Below, piece after piece: positions 24,781 to 34,023 of a stretch of DNA of 64,000 nucleotides. The stretch's first letter is position 1, and every line of letters begins with the position of its first letter. Where the stretch lies: the NCBI RefSeq assembly GCF_000014185.1, contig NC_008148.1, forward strand, positions 2,646,001-2,710,000, read 5' to 3'. A program made the position numbers and the translations under genes. A model generated the notes under the pieces. It was given only the letters and a program-made list of their open reading frames with translations, was not told the DNA's origin and did no database searches. Source of the stretch: Rubrobacter xylanophilus DSM 9941. GTDB taxonomy: Bacteria > Actinomycetota > Rubrobacteria > Rubrobacterales > Rubrobacteraceae.

Positions 24781-25778
24781 TCGGGAACGACGTGCTGGTC
24801 TTCGACGGGGTCGCGCACCCCTTCAACTTCCAGCGGAGCAACTACTTGGGGAGCGCGGGGGAGCTCTTCGCCAACCACCTCTACGCCTTCCACACCGTGC
24901 TCACCCCCGAGGACGAGCCCAAGCTCAGCGCCGAGGAGTTTCTGAAGGAGTGGCGGCCCGAGGAGATCCGGCGCATGGTCTACGAGGAGTCCGGCACCGA
25001 CATGCTGGTCTCCATGCCCCTGCCGCTCACCGACCTCTTCAAGGACGGGCTCTCGGCCTGGGAGCGGTGCGCCGAGCTCGCCGAGCAGGACCCCGACCGC
25101 ACCGTCTTCTGGGGGACCGTCAACCCGCTGGAGGGGCGGCGGGCGCTGGAGCTGATGGAGGTGCAGGTAAAGGAGTACGGGGCCAGGGCGTTCAAGTTCT
25201 ACAACGTCCGCTACGACTACGGCGAGCCCTTCCCCTGGCGCATGGACGACCCGCAGGTGGCCTTCCCCATCTACGAGAAGGCGCTCGAGCTCGGGGTCAA
25301 CCTCATCGGGGTGCACAAGGGCGTGCCCCTGGGGCCGCAGCCCGTCGAGGCCACGCAGACCTGGGACATGGACGGGGCGGCGGCCAACTTCCCCGATATA
25401 AACTTCGTCATCTTCCACGTGGGGCTGCCGTTCATCGACGAGACCTGCTGGCAGCTCGTGCGCTACCCGAACCTCTACGCCTCGCTGGCGGCGACCATAA
25501 ACTTCGTGGTCCGCGCGCCCCGGCAGTTCGCCGAGTGGATCGGCAAGCTCCTGTTCTGGTGCGGGGAGGACAAGATCGTCTACGGCTCCGAGGCCCCCAT
25601 CTTCCACCCGCGGTGGGCGCTCGAGGCCTTCTGGAACTTCGAGATCCCCGATGACCTCGTCGAGGGCTACGGCTACCCGCAGCTCACCGAGCAGGCGAAG
25701 CGCAAGATCCTCGGCGAGAACCTGCTCCGCCTGCACGGCATGGACGTGGAGGAGACCCGCCGCAGACTCGCCGCCTGA
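24777..25778 (+). CDS. Amidohydrolase family protein (amidohydro_2 / TIM-barrel)
   Basis: 333 residues of a metal-dependent TIM-barrel hydrolase of the amidohydrolase-2 group (decarboxylases and hydrolases such as ACMSD relatives). Unlike classical members, the first HxH motif is only AHPFNF; later GVHKGVPLG (strand 5 His), FVIFHVGLPFID (strand 6 His) and YGSEAPIFHPRW near the C-terminal metal position are visible. This variant matches the amidohydrolase found beside di-iron propane monooxygenases. ATG 24777 overlaps the upstream stop as ATGA. A large palindrome follows. Confidence 0.82.
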   Translation: MIGNDVLVFDGVAHPFNFQRSNYLGSAGELFANHLYAFHTVLTPEDEPKLSAEEFLKEWRPEEIRRMVYEESGTDMLVSMPLPLTDLFKDGLSAWERCAELAEQDPDRTVFWGTVNPLEGRRALELMEVQVKEYGARAFKFYNVRYDYGEPFPWRMDDPQVAFPIYEKALELGVNLIGVHKGVPLGPQPVEATQTWDMDGAAANFPDINFVIFHVGLPFIDETCWQLVRYPNLYASLAATINFVVRAPRQFAEWIGKLLFWCGEDKIVYGSEAPIFHPRWALEAFWNFEIPDDLVEGYGYPQLTEQAKRKILGENLLRLHGMDVEETRRRLAA

Positions 25779-25795
25779 TCGGGCGGCGAGCCTGC

Positions 25796-25831
25796 GGGAG
25801 AGGGGGAGGCCCCGGGGCCTCCCCCTCTCCC
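25796..25831. terminator. 36-bp perfect palindrome, bidirectional terminator
   Basis: Two 18-base arms (GGGAGAGGGGGAGGCCCC and its complement) abut without a loop, between the convergent stops at 25778 and 25839. No T-tract follows. Confidence 0.7.
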
Positions 25832-25838
25832 GTTCCCG

Positions 25839-27089
25839 TCAGCCCGCCGAGGCCTGCCGGCCGAGATCCCTCGCCACGAGCTCCTCCTCCGAGGGCCGGA
25901 TGTCGAAGTCGAAGATCTCGGTCGGGATGTACAGGGTGGCGCAGGCGTTCGGGATGTCCACCATGCCGGAGAAGCGGGCCTCTATGGGGGCGGCCGAGAG
26001 GAGGAGGTAGGCCTGCTCCCGGGTGTAGCCCTGGCGGCTCAGGTAGTCGATGGCGTTCAGGCACGCCCGGCGGTAGGCCAGGGTGGCGTCCATGTAGCGG
26101 TTGCTCCCGTCCTCGTCCACCGAGATCCCGATAAACGACAAGAACTCCGAGTAGCGGGGCTCCACGGGGCCCGGCTTGAAGAACGGGGTGTTCATCCCGT
26201 ACCTCTCCATGCCCCCCTTGATCAGGTCCACCCCGAACTCGATCCACCCGCCCATCTCGATGGCGCCGCAGAAGGAGATCTCCCCGTCCCCCTGCGAGAA
26301 GTGCAGGTCCCCCACCGAGAACTTGGCGCCCTCCACGTACACCGGCAGGTAGGCGCGGGCGCCCCGGGAGAGGTTCTTGATGTCCACGTTGCCGCAGTGC
26401 TCGCGCGGCGGGACCGTCCGGCAGGCCTCGGCGGCAACCCGCTCGCGCTCGCTCTCGGGCAGCGTGCCGAGCAGCGCGTTCCGGGGCTCCGGAGGCAGCG
26501 CCAGCGGCGGAACCCGCTCCGGGTCGGTCTGGATGAGCGCCCGCTCCCGGCGGTTCCACTCGGCCAGAAGCTCGTGAGAGGGGGCGCACCCGAAGAGCCC
26601 GGGATGCCCTATGCCCGCAAAGCGAACGCCGGGAACGTGCCGCGAGGTGGCGTAGACACCGTGGAAGTCCCAGATGGCCTTCTGCGCCTCCGGGAAGTGG
26701 TCGGTCAGGAAGCCCCCGCCGTTCTCCCGGGCGAAGATGCCCGTGTACCCCCACCCGGCGCCGGCCGCCTCCGCCGGAGCCCCCTTCTCGGGCACGAAGG
26801 GCCCGAGGTCCAGGATATCCACCACCAGGATGTCCCCCGGCTCCGCCCCCTCTATCTCGATCGGGCCGGAGAGCACGTGGTTCTTGCTGAGGTCCATGTC
26901 CCGGATGTCGTTGGCGTCGTCGGTGTTCTTCACCTGCCCGTCGGTCCACTCCAGACAGTCCATCCGGAAGTCCGACCCCGGACGGACGCTCGCCGCCGCG
27001 GGGATCTCCGGGTGCCAGCGGTTGTGCCCGGGCACCTCCTGCTCGAACATGCTCTTCGTGGGGTCCAGGGGAAACACGTTCTCGGCCAC
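25839..27089 (-). CDS. fmdA: Formamidase/acetamidase (FmdA family)
   Basis: 416 residues, full length for the FmdA/AmdA family, which releases ammonia from formamide or acetamide. Family markers in order: PGHNRWHPEIP near the N-terminus, GPIEIEGAEPGDILVVDILD, GWGYTGIF, HPGLFGCAPS, RTVPPREHCGNVDIKNLSRG, VGDLHFSQGDGEISFCGAIE, and C-terminal LLSAAPIEARFSGMVDIPNA. These place the zinc- and substrate-binding residues. ATG 27089 has AAAGGAGG upstream. Divergent from fmdB-type gene. Together with the second copy at 28652, it suggests use of amides as nitrogen source. Confidence 0.93.
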   Translation of the reverse strand: MAENVFPLDPTKSMFEQEVPGHNRWHPEIPAAASVRPGSDFRMDCLEWTDGQVKNTDDANDIRDMDLSKNHVLSGPIEIEGAEPGDILVVDILDLGPFVPEKGAPAEAAGAGWGYTGIFARENGGGFLTDHFPEAQKAIWDFHGVYATSRHVPGVRFAGIGHPGLFGCAPSHELLAEWNRRERALIQTDPERVPPLALPPEPRNALLGTLPESERERVAAEACRTVPPREHCGNVDIKNLSRGARAYLPVYVEGAKFSVGDLHFSQGDGEISFCGAIEMGGWIEFGVDLIKGGMERYGMNTPFFKPGPVEPRYSEFLSFIGISVDEDGSNRYMDATLAYRRACLNAIDYLSRQGYTREQAYLLLSAAPIEARFSGMVDIPNACATLYIPTEIFDFDIRPSEEELVARDLGRQASAG

Positions 27090-27175
27090 CGCATCCTCCT
27101 TTCCCGACGGCTCCCCTAACTTCTTCCGAGATTACAATACATTCTCCGGTGCGCCATCGTCGAGAGGGGTGATAG

Positions 27176-27463
27176 ATGCCGTACTACGACTTCCGGTGCG
27201 AGGTCTGCGGGGGCTTCGAGGAGCGCCGGTCCCTCTCTGAGCCCTCCGGTGAGGCGACCTGCCCGCGCTGCGGGCGGAAGGCCCGGCGGGTCTTCTCGCC
27301 CTTTCACATCTCCGCAGCTCCGGCGGAGGTCCGCAAGGCCCGCCGCCTGGACGAGAGCGGCGCCGAGCCCCGCCGCGTCAGACGCCCTCCGGCGGAGACG
27401 GGAGGGGACAACCCCGCCGACCCGCGCCCCGTCCCCGGGCGTCCCTGGCAGATAGGCCACTGA
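27176..27463 (+). CDS. FmdB-family zinc ribbon protein
   Basis: 95 residues. The N-terminal MPYYDFRCEVCGGFEERRSL followed by TCPRCGRKARRVFSPFHI is the FmdB zinc ribbon (two CxxC pairs); the rest is a charged, probably disordered tail rich in Pro and Arg. In Methylophilus FmdB was described with the formamidase gene and suggested to be regulatory, and here it is divergent from fmdA with an 86-base promoter gap. The stop is 8 bases before the transporter start. Confidence 0.88.
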   Translation: MPYYDFRCEVCGGFEERRSLSEPSGEATCPRCGRKARRVFSPFHISAAPAEVRKARRLDESGAEPRRVRRPPAETGGDNPADPRPVPGRPWQIGH

Positions 27464-27471
27464 ACGGCCCC

Positions 27472-28655
27472 GTGGCGCGCCGCCCGTGGCTGATGGTCGT
27501 GGCGCTCGCGGCCATCGTGAACACCGGCTACGGGACCATCTTCTACGCCTTCAGCGTGCTGCTCGGGGAGGGGGCGGCGGCCGGGGAGTTCAGCCGGACG
27601 GCGCTCTCGGCGGCCCTGGGGCTCGGGGTGGTCGTCTCGGGGGCGCTAGCCCCGCTCGTCGGCGCCGTCTGCGACGCGGCGGGCCCGCGCCGGGTGTTTT
27701 TCGCCGGGGCGGCGCTCGGTTTCGCCGGGCTCGCCGGCTTCTCCCGCGCCGGGGAGGTCTGGCAGGTGGTCGCCGTCTGGACGCTGCTCCTGGGACCGGC
27801 GATGGCCTGCGTCTTCTACGAGCCCGCCTACGTGGCCATAGACCAGTGGTTCGAGCGGTCGCAGGGAACGGCGCTCGGGCTCCTCACCCTCATAGCCGGG
27901 CTCTCGGCCACGATCTTCATCCCGCTCACCCAGTGGCTGGTGGACGCCCTGGGGTGGAGGGGCGCGACGCTGAGCCTGGGAGCGGTGCTCCTGACGGTGG
28001 CCGGGGGGCTCGCGGCGACCGCCGTTCGGGACCGGCCCGGAGAGCCGGCCCCCTGCACTTGGGCGGGGTCTACCGGGCCCTGCTCGACGGCGCCCGCCAG
28101 GCCGACCGGGGCTTCTGGCTGATCACCGCGGCCTTCTTCCTGGCGCTCGCCGCCATGTTCGGGATGCTCTTCCACCAGGTCGCCTACCTGCAGGACCTCG
28201 GCTTCCCCCCGCAGGGGGTGGCGGCCGCCGCCGGCGCCGTGGGCCTGGCGAGCCTCCCGGCCCGGTTCCTCCTCCCCGCCCTCTCCGACCTCCTCAGCCC
28301 GTGGTGGCTCGCGGCGGCGATCCTGGCGGCGTTGGCGGCCTCGGCCCTGCTGCTCCCGGGAGCCGGGGCGTGGTGGCGGGTCTACGCGTACGTCGGGGTC
28401 TTCGGCGCGGCCTTCGGGGCGGTGCTCCCGATGCGCGCGGCGATCATGGCCCGCCGCTTCGGCGGGCCGCGCTACGGCCGGCTGATGGGCCTCCAGCAGC
28501 TCTTTCTGGCGCTCGCCACCGCCGCGGGCCCCTTTCTGGGCGGCCTGGTGCGCGACGCCGCGGGCAGCTACACCCCGGCCTGGCTCGCCGCCTCCGCGCT
28601 GTGCCTGGCCGCCGTCCCGCTGCTGCTCTACGCCTCCCCGACCCGGCGGCGCTAG
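27472..28655 (+). pseudogene. MFS transporter interrupted by a frameshift
   Basis: Two frames together make one 12-helix major-facilitator protein of about 394 residues. From GTG 27472 (MARRPWLMVVALAAIVNTGY) the first frame codes six helices to DRPGEPAP near 28050; the second frame takes over at LHLGGVYRALLDGARQ and runs through six more helices to 28655. The break is in a run of five C (28049-28053): six C would restore one frame. The break falls in the central cytoplasmic loop. It is a true mutation, a sequencing error or a slippage site. Between amidase genes, it may have carried an amide or carboxylate. Confidence 0.8.
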
Positions 28656-29773
28656 ACGAAGATGTCCAGCGGCAGCAGGGCGCTCACCAGCAGGTTCGGC
28701 ACGTCCACCGTCTGGCTGATGCGCAGGTCCACCGCCACGCTGCACAAGGCGTAGGCCTGCCGGCGGTCGAAGCCCCGGGTCTCCAGGTGCCCGATCATGT
28801 TCAGCAGCGCGTTGCGGGCGGCCAGCGTGAGATCCTCGCTGTGGTTGGCCCCCTCGCCCTCCACGCAGATGCCGGTGGTGGCGTAGAAACGCCGCGGTAC
28901 GGCGAGCTCCGGCGCGGTGAAGTAGGTGTCGCGGAAGAACTGCAGGTCCCTTATCCCGCGGCGCTCCGCCTCCCCCTTGCGCAGCCCGAAGCGCACCCGC
29001 ACCCGCGAGCGCATCTCTATGGCCGTCCCGCAGGCCTCGCAGTCGCCCTGGGCGAAGTGGACGTCCCCCGTGGAGACCAGCGCCCCCTCCGCGTGCACCG
29101 GGATCAGCATGGTCGTCCCCGGGGAGAACTGCTTTATGTCTATGTTGCCCGCGTTCTCCCGCGGCGGCACGGTCCTAAGCCCCTCGGAGGCCACCGGCTC
29201 CCCGGAGGGCACCGCCCCGGCGGGCTCCGGAGGCAGGGCGAAGCCCCCCGCCTCCGCGGCCTCCGCCTCCCGCTCGGCCGCCCTCCGCCGCAGCTCGGCG
29301 CTCGGGGCCACCCCGAAGACCCCGGGATGGGGGTTGTAGCGGATTCGCACGCCCGGCAGCTGCTCGGACTCCGCGTACCCCTCGTGCAGGCGCCAGTGGA
29401 CGATGTACGGCTCGGGGAAGTGGTCGCGCAGAAAGCCGAAGCCCGGCACCTCCACGGTGTAGCCCCACCCCTCCCAGGGGTCCGCCTCGATGCCCACCAG
29501 CTCGACCTCCAGCAGGTCCCCCGGCTCCGCCCCCCTGACGTACACCGGGCCCGTCAGCGGGTGCACCGGCCCCAGGTCCAGCCCCCCGACGTCCCGGTCG
29601 GTCGAGCCCGGGCCGAGCTGCCCGTCGAAGGCGTCGCGGGTCTCGTAGACGACCAGGTCCCCCGGCTCCACCTCCAGCACCGGCTCTATGGCCTCGTGCC
29701 AGCGGTTGTGCCCGCGCCCGGGCTCCTCCGCGAGCGGCCGCGACGGGTCTATCTCGATGACGTGCTCCCTCAC
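28652..29773 (-). CDS. Second FmdA-family acetamidase/formamidase
   Basis: 373 residues, related to the fmdA at 25839 but shorter and divergent. It keeps RGHNRWHEAIEPVLEVEPGD, PVYVRGAEPGDLLEVELV, GWGYTVEVPGFGFLRDHF, HPGVFGVAPS, RTVPPRENAGNIDIKQFSPG and TGDVHFAQGDCEACGTAIEM, the acidic/His metal site region. GTG 29773 follows GGGAGGG and begins the conserved part; the ATG at 29833 would add 20 unrelated residues. It overlaps the transporter stop by 4 bases in convergent orientation. Confidence 0.9.
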   Translation of the reverse strand: MREHVIEIDPSRPLAEEPGRGHNRWHEAIEPVLEVEPGDLVVYETRDAFDGQLGPGSTDRDVGGLDLGPVHPLTGPVYVRGAEPGDLLEVELVGIEADPWEGWGYTVEVPGFGFLRDHFPEPYIVHWRLHEGYAESEQLPGVRIRYNPHPGVFGVAPSAELRRRAAEREAEAAEAGGFALPPEPAGAVPSGEPVASEGLRTVPPRENAGNIDIKQFSPGTTMLIPVHAEGALVSTGDVHFAQGDCEACGTAIEMRSRVRVRFGLRKGEAERRGIRDLQFFRDTYFTAPELAVPRRFYATTGICVEGEGANHSEDLTLAARNALLNMIGHLETRGFDRRQAYALCSVAVDLRISQTVDVPNLLVSALLPLDIFV

Positions 29774-29913
29774 CTGCGTCCCTCCCTGCAAAAAAGCACT
29801 CCTCCAAAGCCGACAACGGCCATTCTCACCCATACCGCGGCCCCCGCGCCACCCGGACGACCCGCCGGCTGTGGTATCTTTGGGTTTCTGGGGAGGCCTC
29901 CGGAGGGACAGCT

Positions 29914-32900
29914 TTGGGCAGCGAAGGGGAAACGCCGGACGCCCGGGAGAAGCGGCTCCTGGAGTTCTCGCACGACGCCGTCCTGGCGCGGGACGAGGAC
30001 GGCAGGATCTCTTTCTGGAACCGCTCCGCCGAGAGGCTCTACGGGTGGAGCAGCTCCGAGGCCCTCGGGCGAAACGCCCGAGAGCTCCTCAAGACCCGCT
30101 CCGGGGAGCCGCTCGAGGAGATAGAAGAGCGGGTGCGCAGCGAGGGGGCGTGGGAGGGCGAGCTCCGCCAGCACGCCCGGGACGGGCGTCCGCTCGTCGT
30201 GGAGTGCCGGTGGGTGCGCGCCGGGGCCGGCAACATCGTCGAGTTCAGCCGCGACACCGCGGAGCGCCAGAAGGCGGAGGAGTATCGCTCCGTGCTGGAG
30301 GCCATAGAGGACGGCTACTTCGAGACCGACCTCGCCGGCAACCTGACCTTCGCCAACCAGGCCCTCGGCCGGATCCTCGGCTACCCCGCCTCGCGGCTGC
30401 TCGGGAAGAACAGCCGGCAATACATGGACCGCGAGAACGCCAGAAAGGTCCACGAAGCCTTCAAGGAGGTCTACGCCACGGGAAGGGCCGCCCGCGGCCT
30501 CGTATGGGAGATGATCCCGCGCACCGGAAGCCCGCGCTGCGTGGAGGGCTCCGTGAGCCTCATCCGGGACGGCTCCGGCAGGCCCTGCGGCTTCAGGGGC
30601 ATACTGCGGGACATCACCGAGCGGCTGCGGATGGAGGAGCGCCTGCGCAGCTCCGAGGCGGAGCTGCGGGCCCTGTTCGCCGCCATAGACGACATCGTCC
30701 TCAAGCTCGACCGCGAGGGGAGGTGTCTCGACATAGCCCCGAGCAACCCCTCCCCGCTCTACCGGCCGGGCCGGGAGATGGTGGGGCGCAACGTGCGCGA
30801 GATCTTCCCGGTCGACGAGAAGGAGCCCCTCCTGGACTCGGTGCGGCGGGTCCTGCAAACCGGGCGCCCCGCCGCGATGGAGTGCAGCATGCAGCTCGGC
30901 TACCGGAGGCTCTACTTCGACGTCTCGATCTCGCCGGAGGGCGAGGGAGCGGCGGTCCTGGTGGCCCGGGACGTCACCCGCGAGAGGCTCGCCGAGCAGG
31001 AGCTCAGGAGGGCCGAGGAGAGGTACCGCAGGCTCATCGAGCAGATCCCCGGCATCGTCTACACGGAGGACGCGAGGACCGGGGAAACCCTCTACGACAG
31101 CCCGCGGGTGGAGGAGATACTGGGCTACCCGGCGGACACCTACCGGAAAGACCCCAACTACTGGCAAAAGATAATACACCCCGAGGACAGGGAGCTCCTC
31201 CGGGCTCTGGAGGAGCGCGCCTCTAGGGAGGGCAAGCTGAGCGCCGAGTACCGGGTCTTCGCCGCCGACGGGCGCGTGGTGTGGGTCCGGGAGGAGGGCG
31301 CCCTGATCCCCGGCGAGGAGGGCCGCCCGGACGTCTGGCAGGGGATCATACTGGACATCACCGAGCGCAAGCGGGCCGAGCAGGCGCTGCACGAGAGCGA
31401 GCAGCGCTTCCGGAGGGCCTTCGACGACGCCCCCATAGGGATGGCCCTCGTCGGCCTCGACGGGCGCTGGCTGCAGGCCAACCGCGCCCTGTGCGAGATC
31501 GTCGGCTACCCGCGAGAGCGTCTGCTGCAGAAGACCTTCCAGGACATCACCCACCCCGAAGACCTCGATGCGGACCTGGAGCTCCTGCGCAGGCTGGTGG
31601 CCCGGGAGATCCCGGGCTACCAGATGGAGAAGCGCTACATACACGCCTCGGGGCGCATCGTGTGGGTGCTGCTGAGCGTCTCGCTGGTCACCGGCGAGAA
31701 CGACGAGCCGCTCTACGTCATCGCCCAGGTGCAGGACATCACCGAGAGGAAGCGGATAGAGGAGGAGCTCAGGGAGGCAAAGGAGCAGGCGGAGGCGGCA
31801 AGCAGGGCCAAGAGCGAGTTTGTCGCCAACATGTCCCACGAGATAAGGACCCCCATGAACGGGGTCATAGGCATGGCGGAGCTGCTGCTCGACACCCCCC
31901 TCACCCCCGAGCAGCGGGAGTACGCAAGGACCATCCGCTCCTCTGGAGAGGCGCTGCTTGCAATCCTAAACGACATCCTGGACTTCTCCAAGATAGAGGC
32001 GGGCAGGCTCTCCCTCGAGAGGATCCCCTTCGAGATACACAAAGAGGTCGAGGAGGTGGTCTCGCTGCTCGCCCCAAGGGCCCACGCAAAGGGCCTTGAG
32101 CTCATCTGCTTCATAGAGCCCGGGGTGCCGCCGCTAATCAAAGGAGACCCCTTCAGGCTGAGACAGGTTCTGACCAACCTCATAGGCAACGCCATAAAGT
32201 TCACCGAGGAGGGAGAGGTGGTGGTAAGCGCCTCTCTCTCGAAGGAGGAGAAGAAGAAGAGCGCCCCCGCCGGGGAGCGAGGCGGCGAGATAGAGCTGCG
32301 CTTCGAGGTGAAAGACAGCGGCATAGGCATACAAGAAGAGCAGCAAAAGCACCTCTTCGAAGCCTTCTCGCAGGCCGACGCCTCGACCACCCGCCGCTAC
32401 GGGGGCACGGGCCTTGGGCTTGCCATAAGCCGCCAGCTGGTGGAGATGATGGGAGGAGAGATAGGCCTGAAGAGCAGCCCCAAAGAGGGCTCGACCTTCC
32501 ACTTCAGCGCGCGCTTTGTGTTGCCAGAAGAAGAAGAGGAAAAGAGCCCAAAAACACCGCCCGAAGAGGGAGAGGGAGGAGGGGCGCGCAGAACCCGAGA
32601 AGAAGAAGAGCGGGGGCGCAGGGAGAGCCTTGCCGGGCTGAGGGTTCTTGTGGTGGACGACAACGCGACGAACAGGACCATCCTCTGCAGGCAGCTTGAG
32701 GCCTGGAGGATGGAGCCAAAGAGCGTTGGAGGAGCGCAGGAGGCGATAAGAGAGCTTGAGGCCTCGGGCACCTTCCTTGCCTCCTCTTCTTCCGGCTACG
32801 ACCTCGTCATCCTCGACATGCAGATGCCAGAGACAGACGGCCTTGAGCTTGCCCGCAGGATAAAGAGCCGCCTGCAAGAAGAAGAAGAAAAAAGAGGAGG

Positions 32901-34023
32901 AGCTTTTTCCGCTTTGCGCCTCATGCTCCTCACCTCCATGGACCCGCAGACAAAAGAGAAGATCAAAGCCTCAGGCACAGTAGAAGCCTGCCTGCAAAAG
33001 CCCGTGCGCCAGTCCCAGCTCTATGACGCAATAGCAACCCTCTTCCAGAAGAAGAAAGAAGAAGAGCGCCCCCTCCCCCTTCCCGCACACCAAAAAGAAG
33101 AGGAAAAAGAAGGAAAAGAGCGCCCCCTCATCCTGCTTGCCGAAGACAACCCCGTAAACCAGCAGGTAGCCGCAAGCATGCTCAAGAAGCTCGGCTACCG
33201 GGTAGAGCTTGCACAAAACGGAGAAGAAGCCCTGAAAAAGCTCTTCCCCCCGCCCTCCTCCCCCCCTTCTTCTTCCGGAAGGGAAGAAGGAGGAGGAAGC
33301 CCCAAAAAGAAGTACGCGGCCGTTCTCATGGACATCCAGATGCCAAAGATGGACGGGCTTGAGGCAACCCGGCGCATCCGCAGCAAAGAAGAAGAAGGCG
33401 TGCTGCGGCTCCCCCGCACCCCCATCATCGCCATGAGCGCCCACGCCATGCAGGAAGACAGAGAAAGAGCCCTCAAGGCCGGCATGGACCACTACATCTC
33501 AAAGCCGGTAAAGAAAGAGCAGCTAAAAGAAGCCCTCGAGCGCTTTGTTGCCGCCACCGAAGGACAAAAAGAGCGCCCCTCGCCCTCCTCCTCCTGTCCG
33601 CCCGGCAGAAAGCCCCAGCAGCCCGAAAAAGGAGGAGAAGGAGCGGCTCTTGACCCCGATAGCCTCAAGGAGCTCGACGAGCTTGGGGAGGGGGTCTTCG
33701 AGGAGCTCTGCCAGCTCTTTCTCGAGGACGCGCCAAGAAAGCTTGCCGGCATAAAAGAAGCGCTCAGGCTGGAGGCAAAAGAAGGAGGAGAGAAGGCCAC
33801 CTCCTCCTCTTCTTTTGCGCCGCGCGAAGAAGTTGGCAGGCTCTCGCACGCGCTGAAGGGCAGCGCGGCGAGCCTTGGGGCGAAGCGGCTTGCCGGGCTC
33901 TGCCAGCGGCTTGGGGAGGAGGCTGGGGGGGCGGGGAGCGAGGAGCAGCTGCTTCGGCTCGTTTGGGAGATGGAGCGGGAGCTCGAGAGGGTCAGGGGCG
34001 AGATAGCGGCGCGGCTCAGCTAG
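29914..34023 (+). CDS. Hybrid sensor histidine kinase with five PAS domains, two receivers and Hpt
   Basis: 1369 residues, no membrane helix, so a cytoplasmic sensor. Order: five PAS units (about 13-120, 123-238, 245-358, 367-488, 495-615; the last two with typical PAC ends ...ILDITERK and VQDITERK), HisKA with SHEIRTPMNG (His642), ATPase (Asn759, DSGIG 801-805, GGTGLGL), receiver 1 (Asp968, Lys1029), receiver 2 (Asp1140, Lys1197) and Hpt (SHALKGS, His1312). All phospho-relay residues are present. The start is TTG 29914 after GGAGGG. From about codon 620 the codon use changes to A-rich, purine-heavy codons with Glu/Lys linkers. No output regulator is adjacent on this strand. Confidence 0.92.
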   Translation: MGSEGETPDAREKRLLEFSHDAVLARDEDGRISFWNRSAERLYGWSSSEALGRNARELLKTRSGEPLEEIEERVRSEGAWEGELRQHARDGRPLVVECRWVRAGAGNIVEFSRDTAERQKAEEYRSVLEAIEDGYFETDLAGNLTFANQALGRILGYPASRLLGKNSRQYMDRENARKVHEAFKEVYATGRAARGLVWEMIPRTGSPRCVEGSVSLIRDGSGRPCGFRGILRDITERLRMEERLRSSEAELRALFAAIDDIVLKLDREGRCLDIAPSNPSPLYRPGREMVGRNVREIFPVDEKEPLLDSVRRVLQTGRPAAMECSMQLGYRRLYFDVSISPEGEGAAVLVARDVTRERLAEQELRRAEERYRRLIEQIPGIVYTEDARTGETLYDSPRVEEILGYPADTYRKDPNYWQKIIHPEDRELLRALEERASREGKLSAEYRVFAADGRVVWVREEGALIPGEEGRPDVWQGIILDITERKRAEQALHESEQRFRRAFDDAPIGMALVGLDGRWLQANRALCEIVGYPRERLLQKTFQDITHPEDLDADLELLRRLVAREIPGYQMEKRYIHASGRIVWVLLSVSLVTGENDEPLYVIAQVQDITERKRIEEELREAKEQAEAASRAKSEFVANMSHEIRTPMNGVIGMAELLLDTPLTPEQREYARTIRSSGEALLAILNDILDFSKIEAGRLSLERIPFEIHKEVEEVVSLLAPRAHAKGLELICFIEPGVPPLIKGDPFRLRQVLTNLIGNAIKFTEEGEVVVSASLSKEEKKKSAPAGERGGEIELRFEVKDSGIGIQEEQQKHLFEAFSQADASTTRRYGGTGLGLAISRQLVEMMGGEIGLKSSPKEGSTFHFSARFVLPEEEEEKSPKTPPEEGEGGGARRTREEEERGRRESLAGLRVLVVDDNATNRTILCRQLEAWRMEPKSVGGAQEAIRELEASGTFLASSSSGYDLVILDMQMPETDGLELARRIKSRLQEEEEKRGGAFSALRLMLLTSMDPQTKEKIKASGTVEACLQKPVRQSQLYDAIATLFQKKKEEERPLPLPAHQKEEEKEGKERPLILLAEDNPVNQQVAASMLKKLGYRVELAQNGEEALKKLFPPPSSPPSSSGREEGGGSPKKKYAAVLMDIQMPKMDGLEATRRIRSKEEEGVLRLPRTPIIAMSAHAMQEDRERALKAGMDHYISKPVKKEQLKEALERFVAATEGQKERPSPSSSCPPGRKPQQPEKGGEGAALDPDSLKELDELGEGVFEELCQLFLEDAPRKLAGIKEALRLEAKEGGEKATSSSSFAPREEVGRLSHALKGSAASLGAKRLAGLCQRLGEEAGGAGSEEQLLRLVWEMERELERVRGEIAARLS

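Noticed and set aside
29770-31839. Minus-strand open frame of 689 codons
   Set aside because: Antisense to the PAS region of the hybrid kinase, whose motifs are unmistakable.
32860-33330. GAAGAAG-rich purine runs as a tandem repeat or triplex-forming element
   Set aside because: They are explained by Glu/Lys-rich linkers with biased codons inside the hybrid kinase; no regular repeat unit is found. The composition shift itself is kept as a finding.
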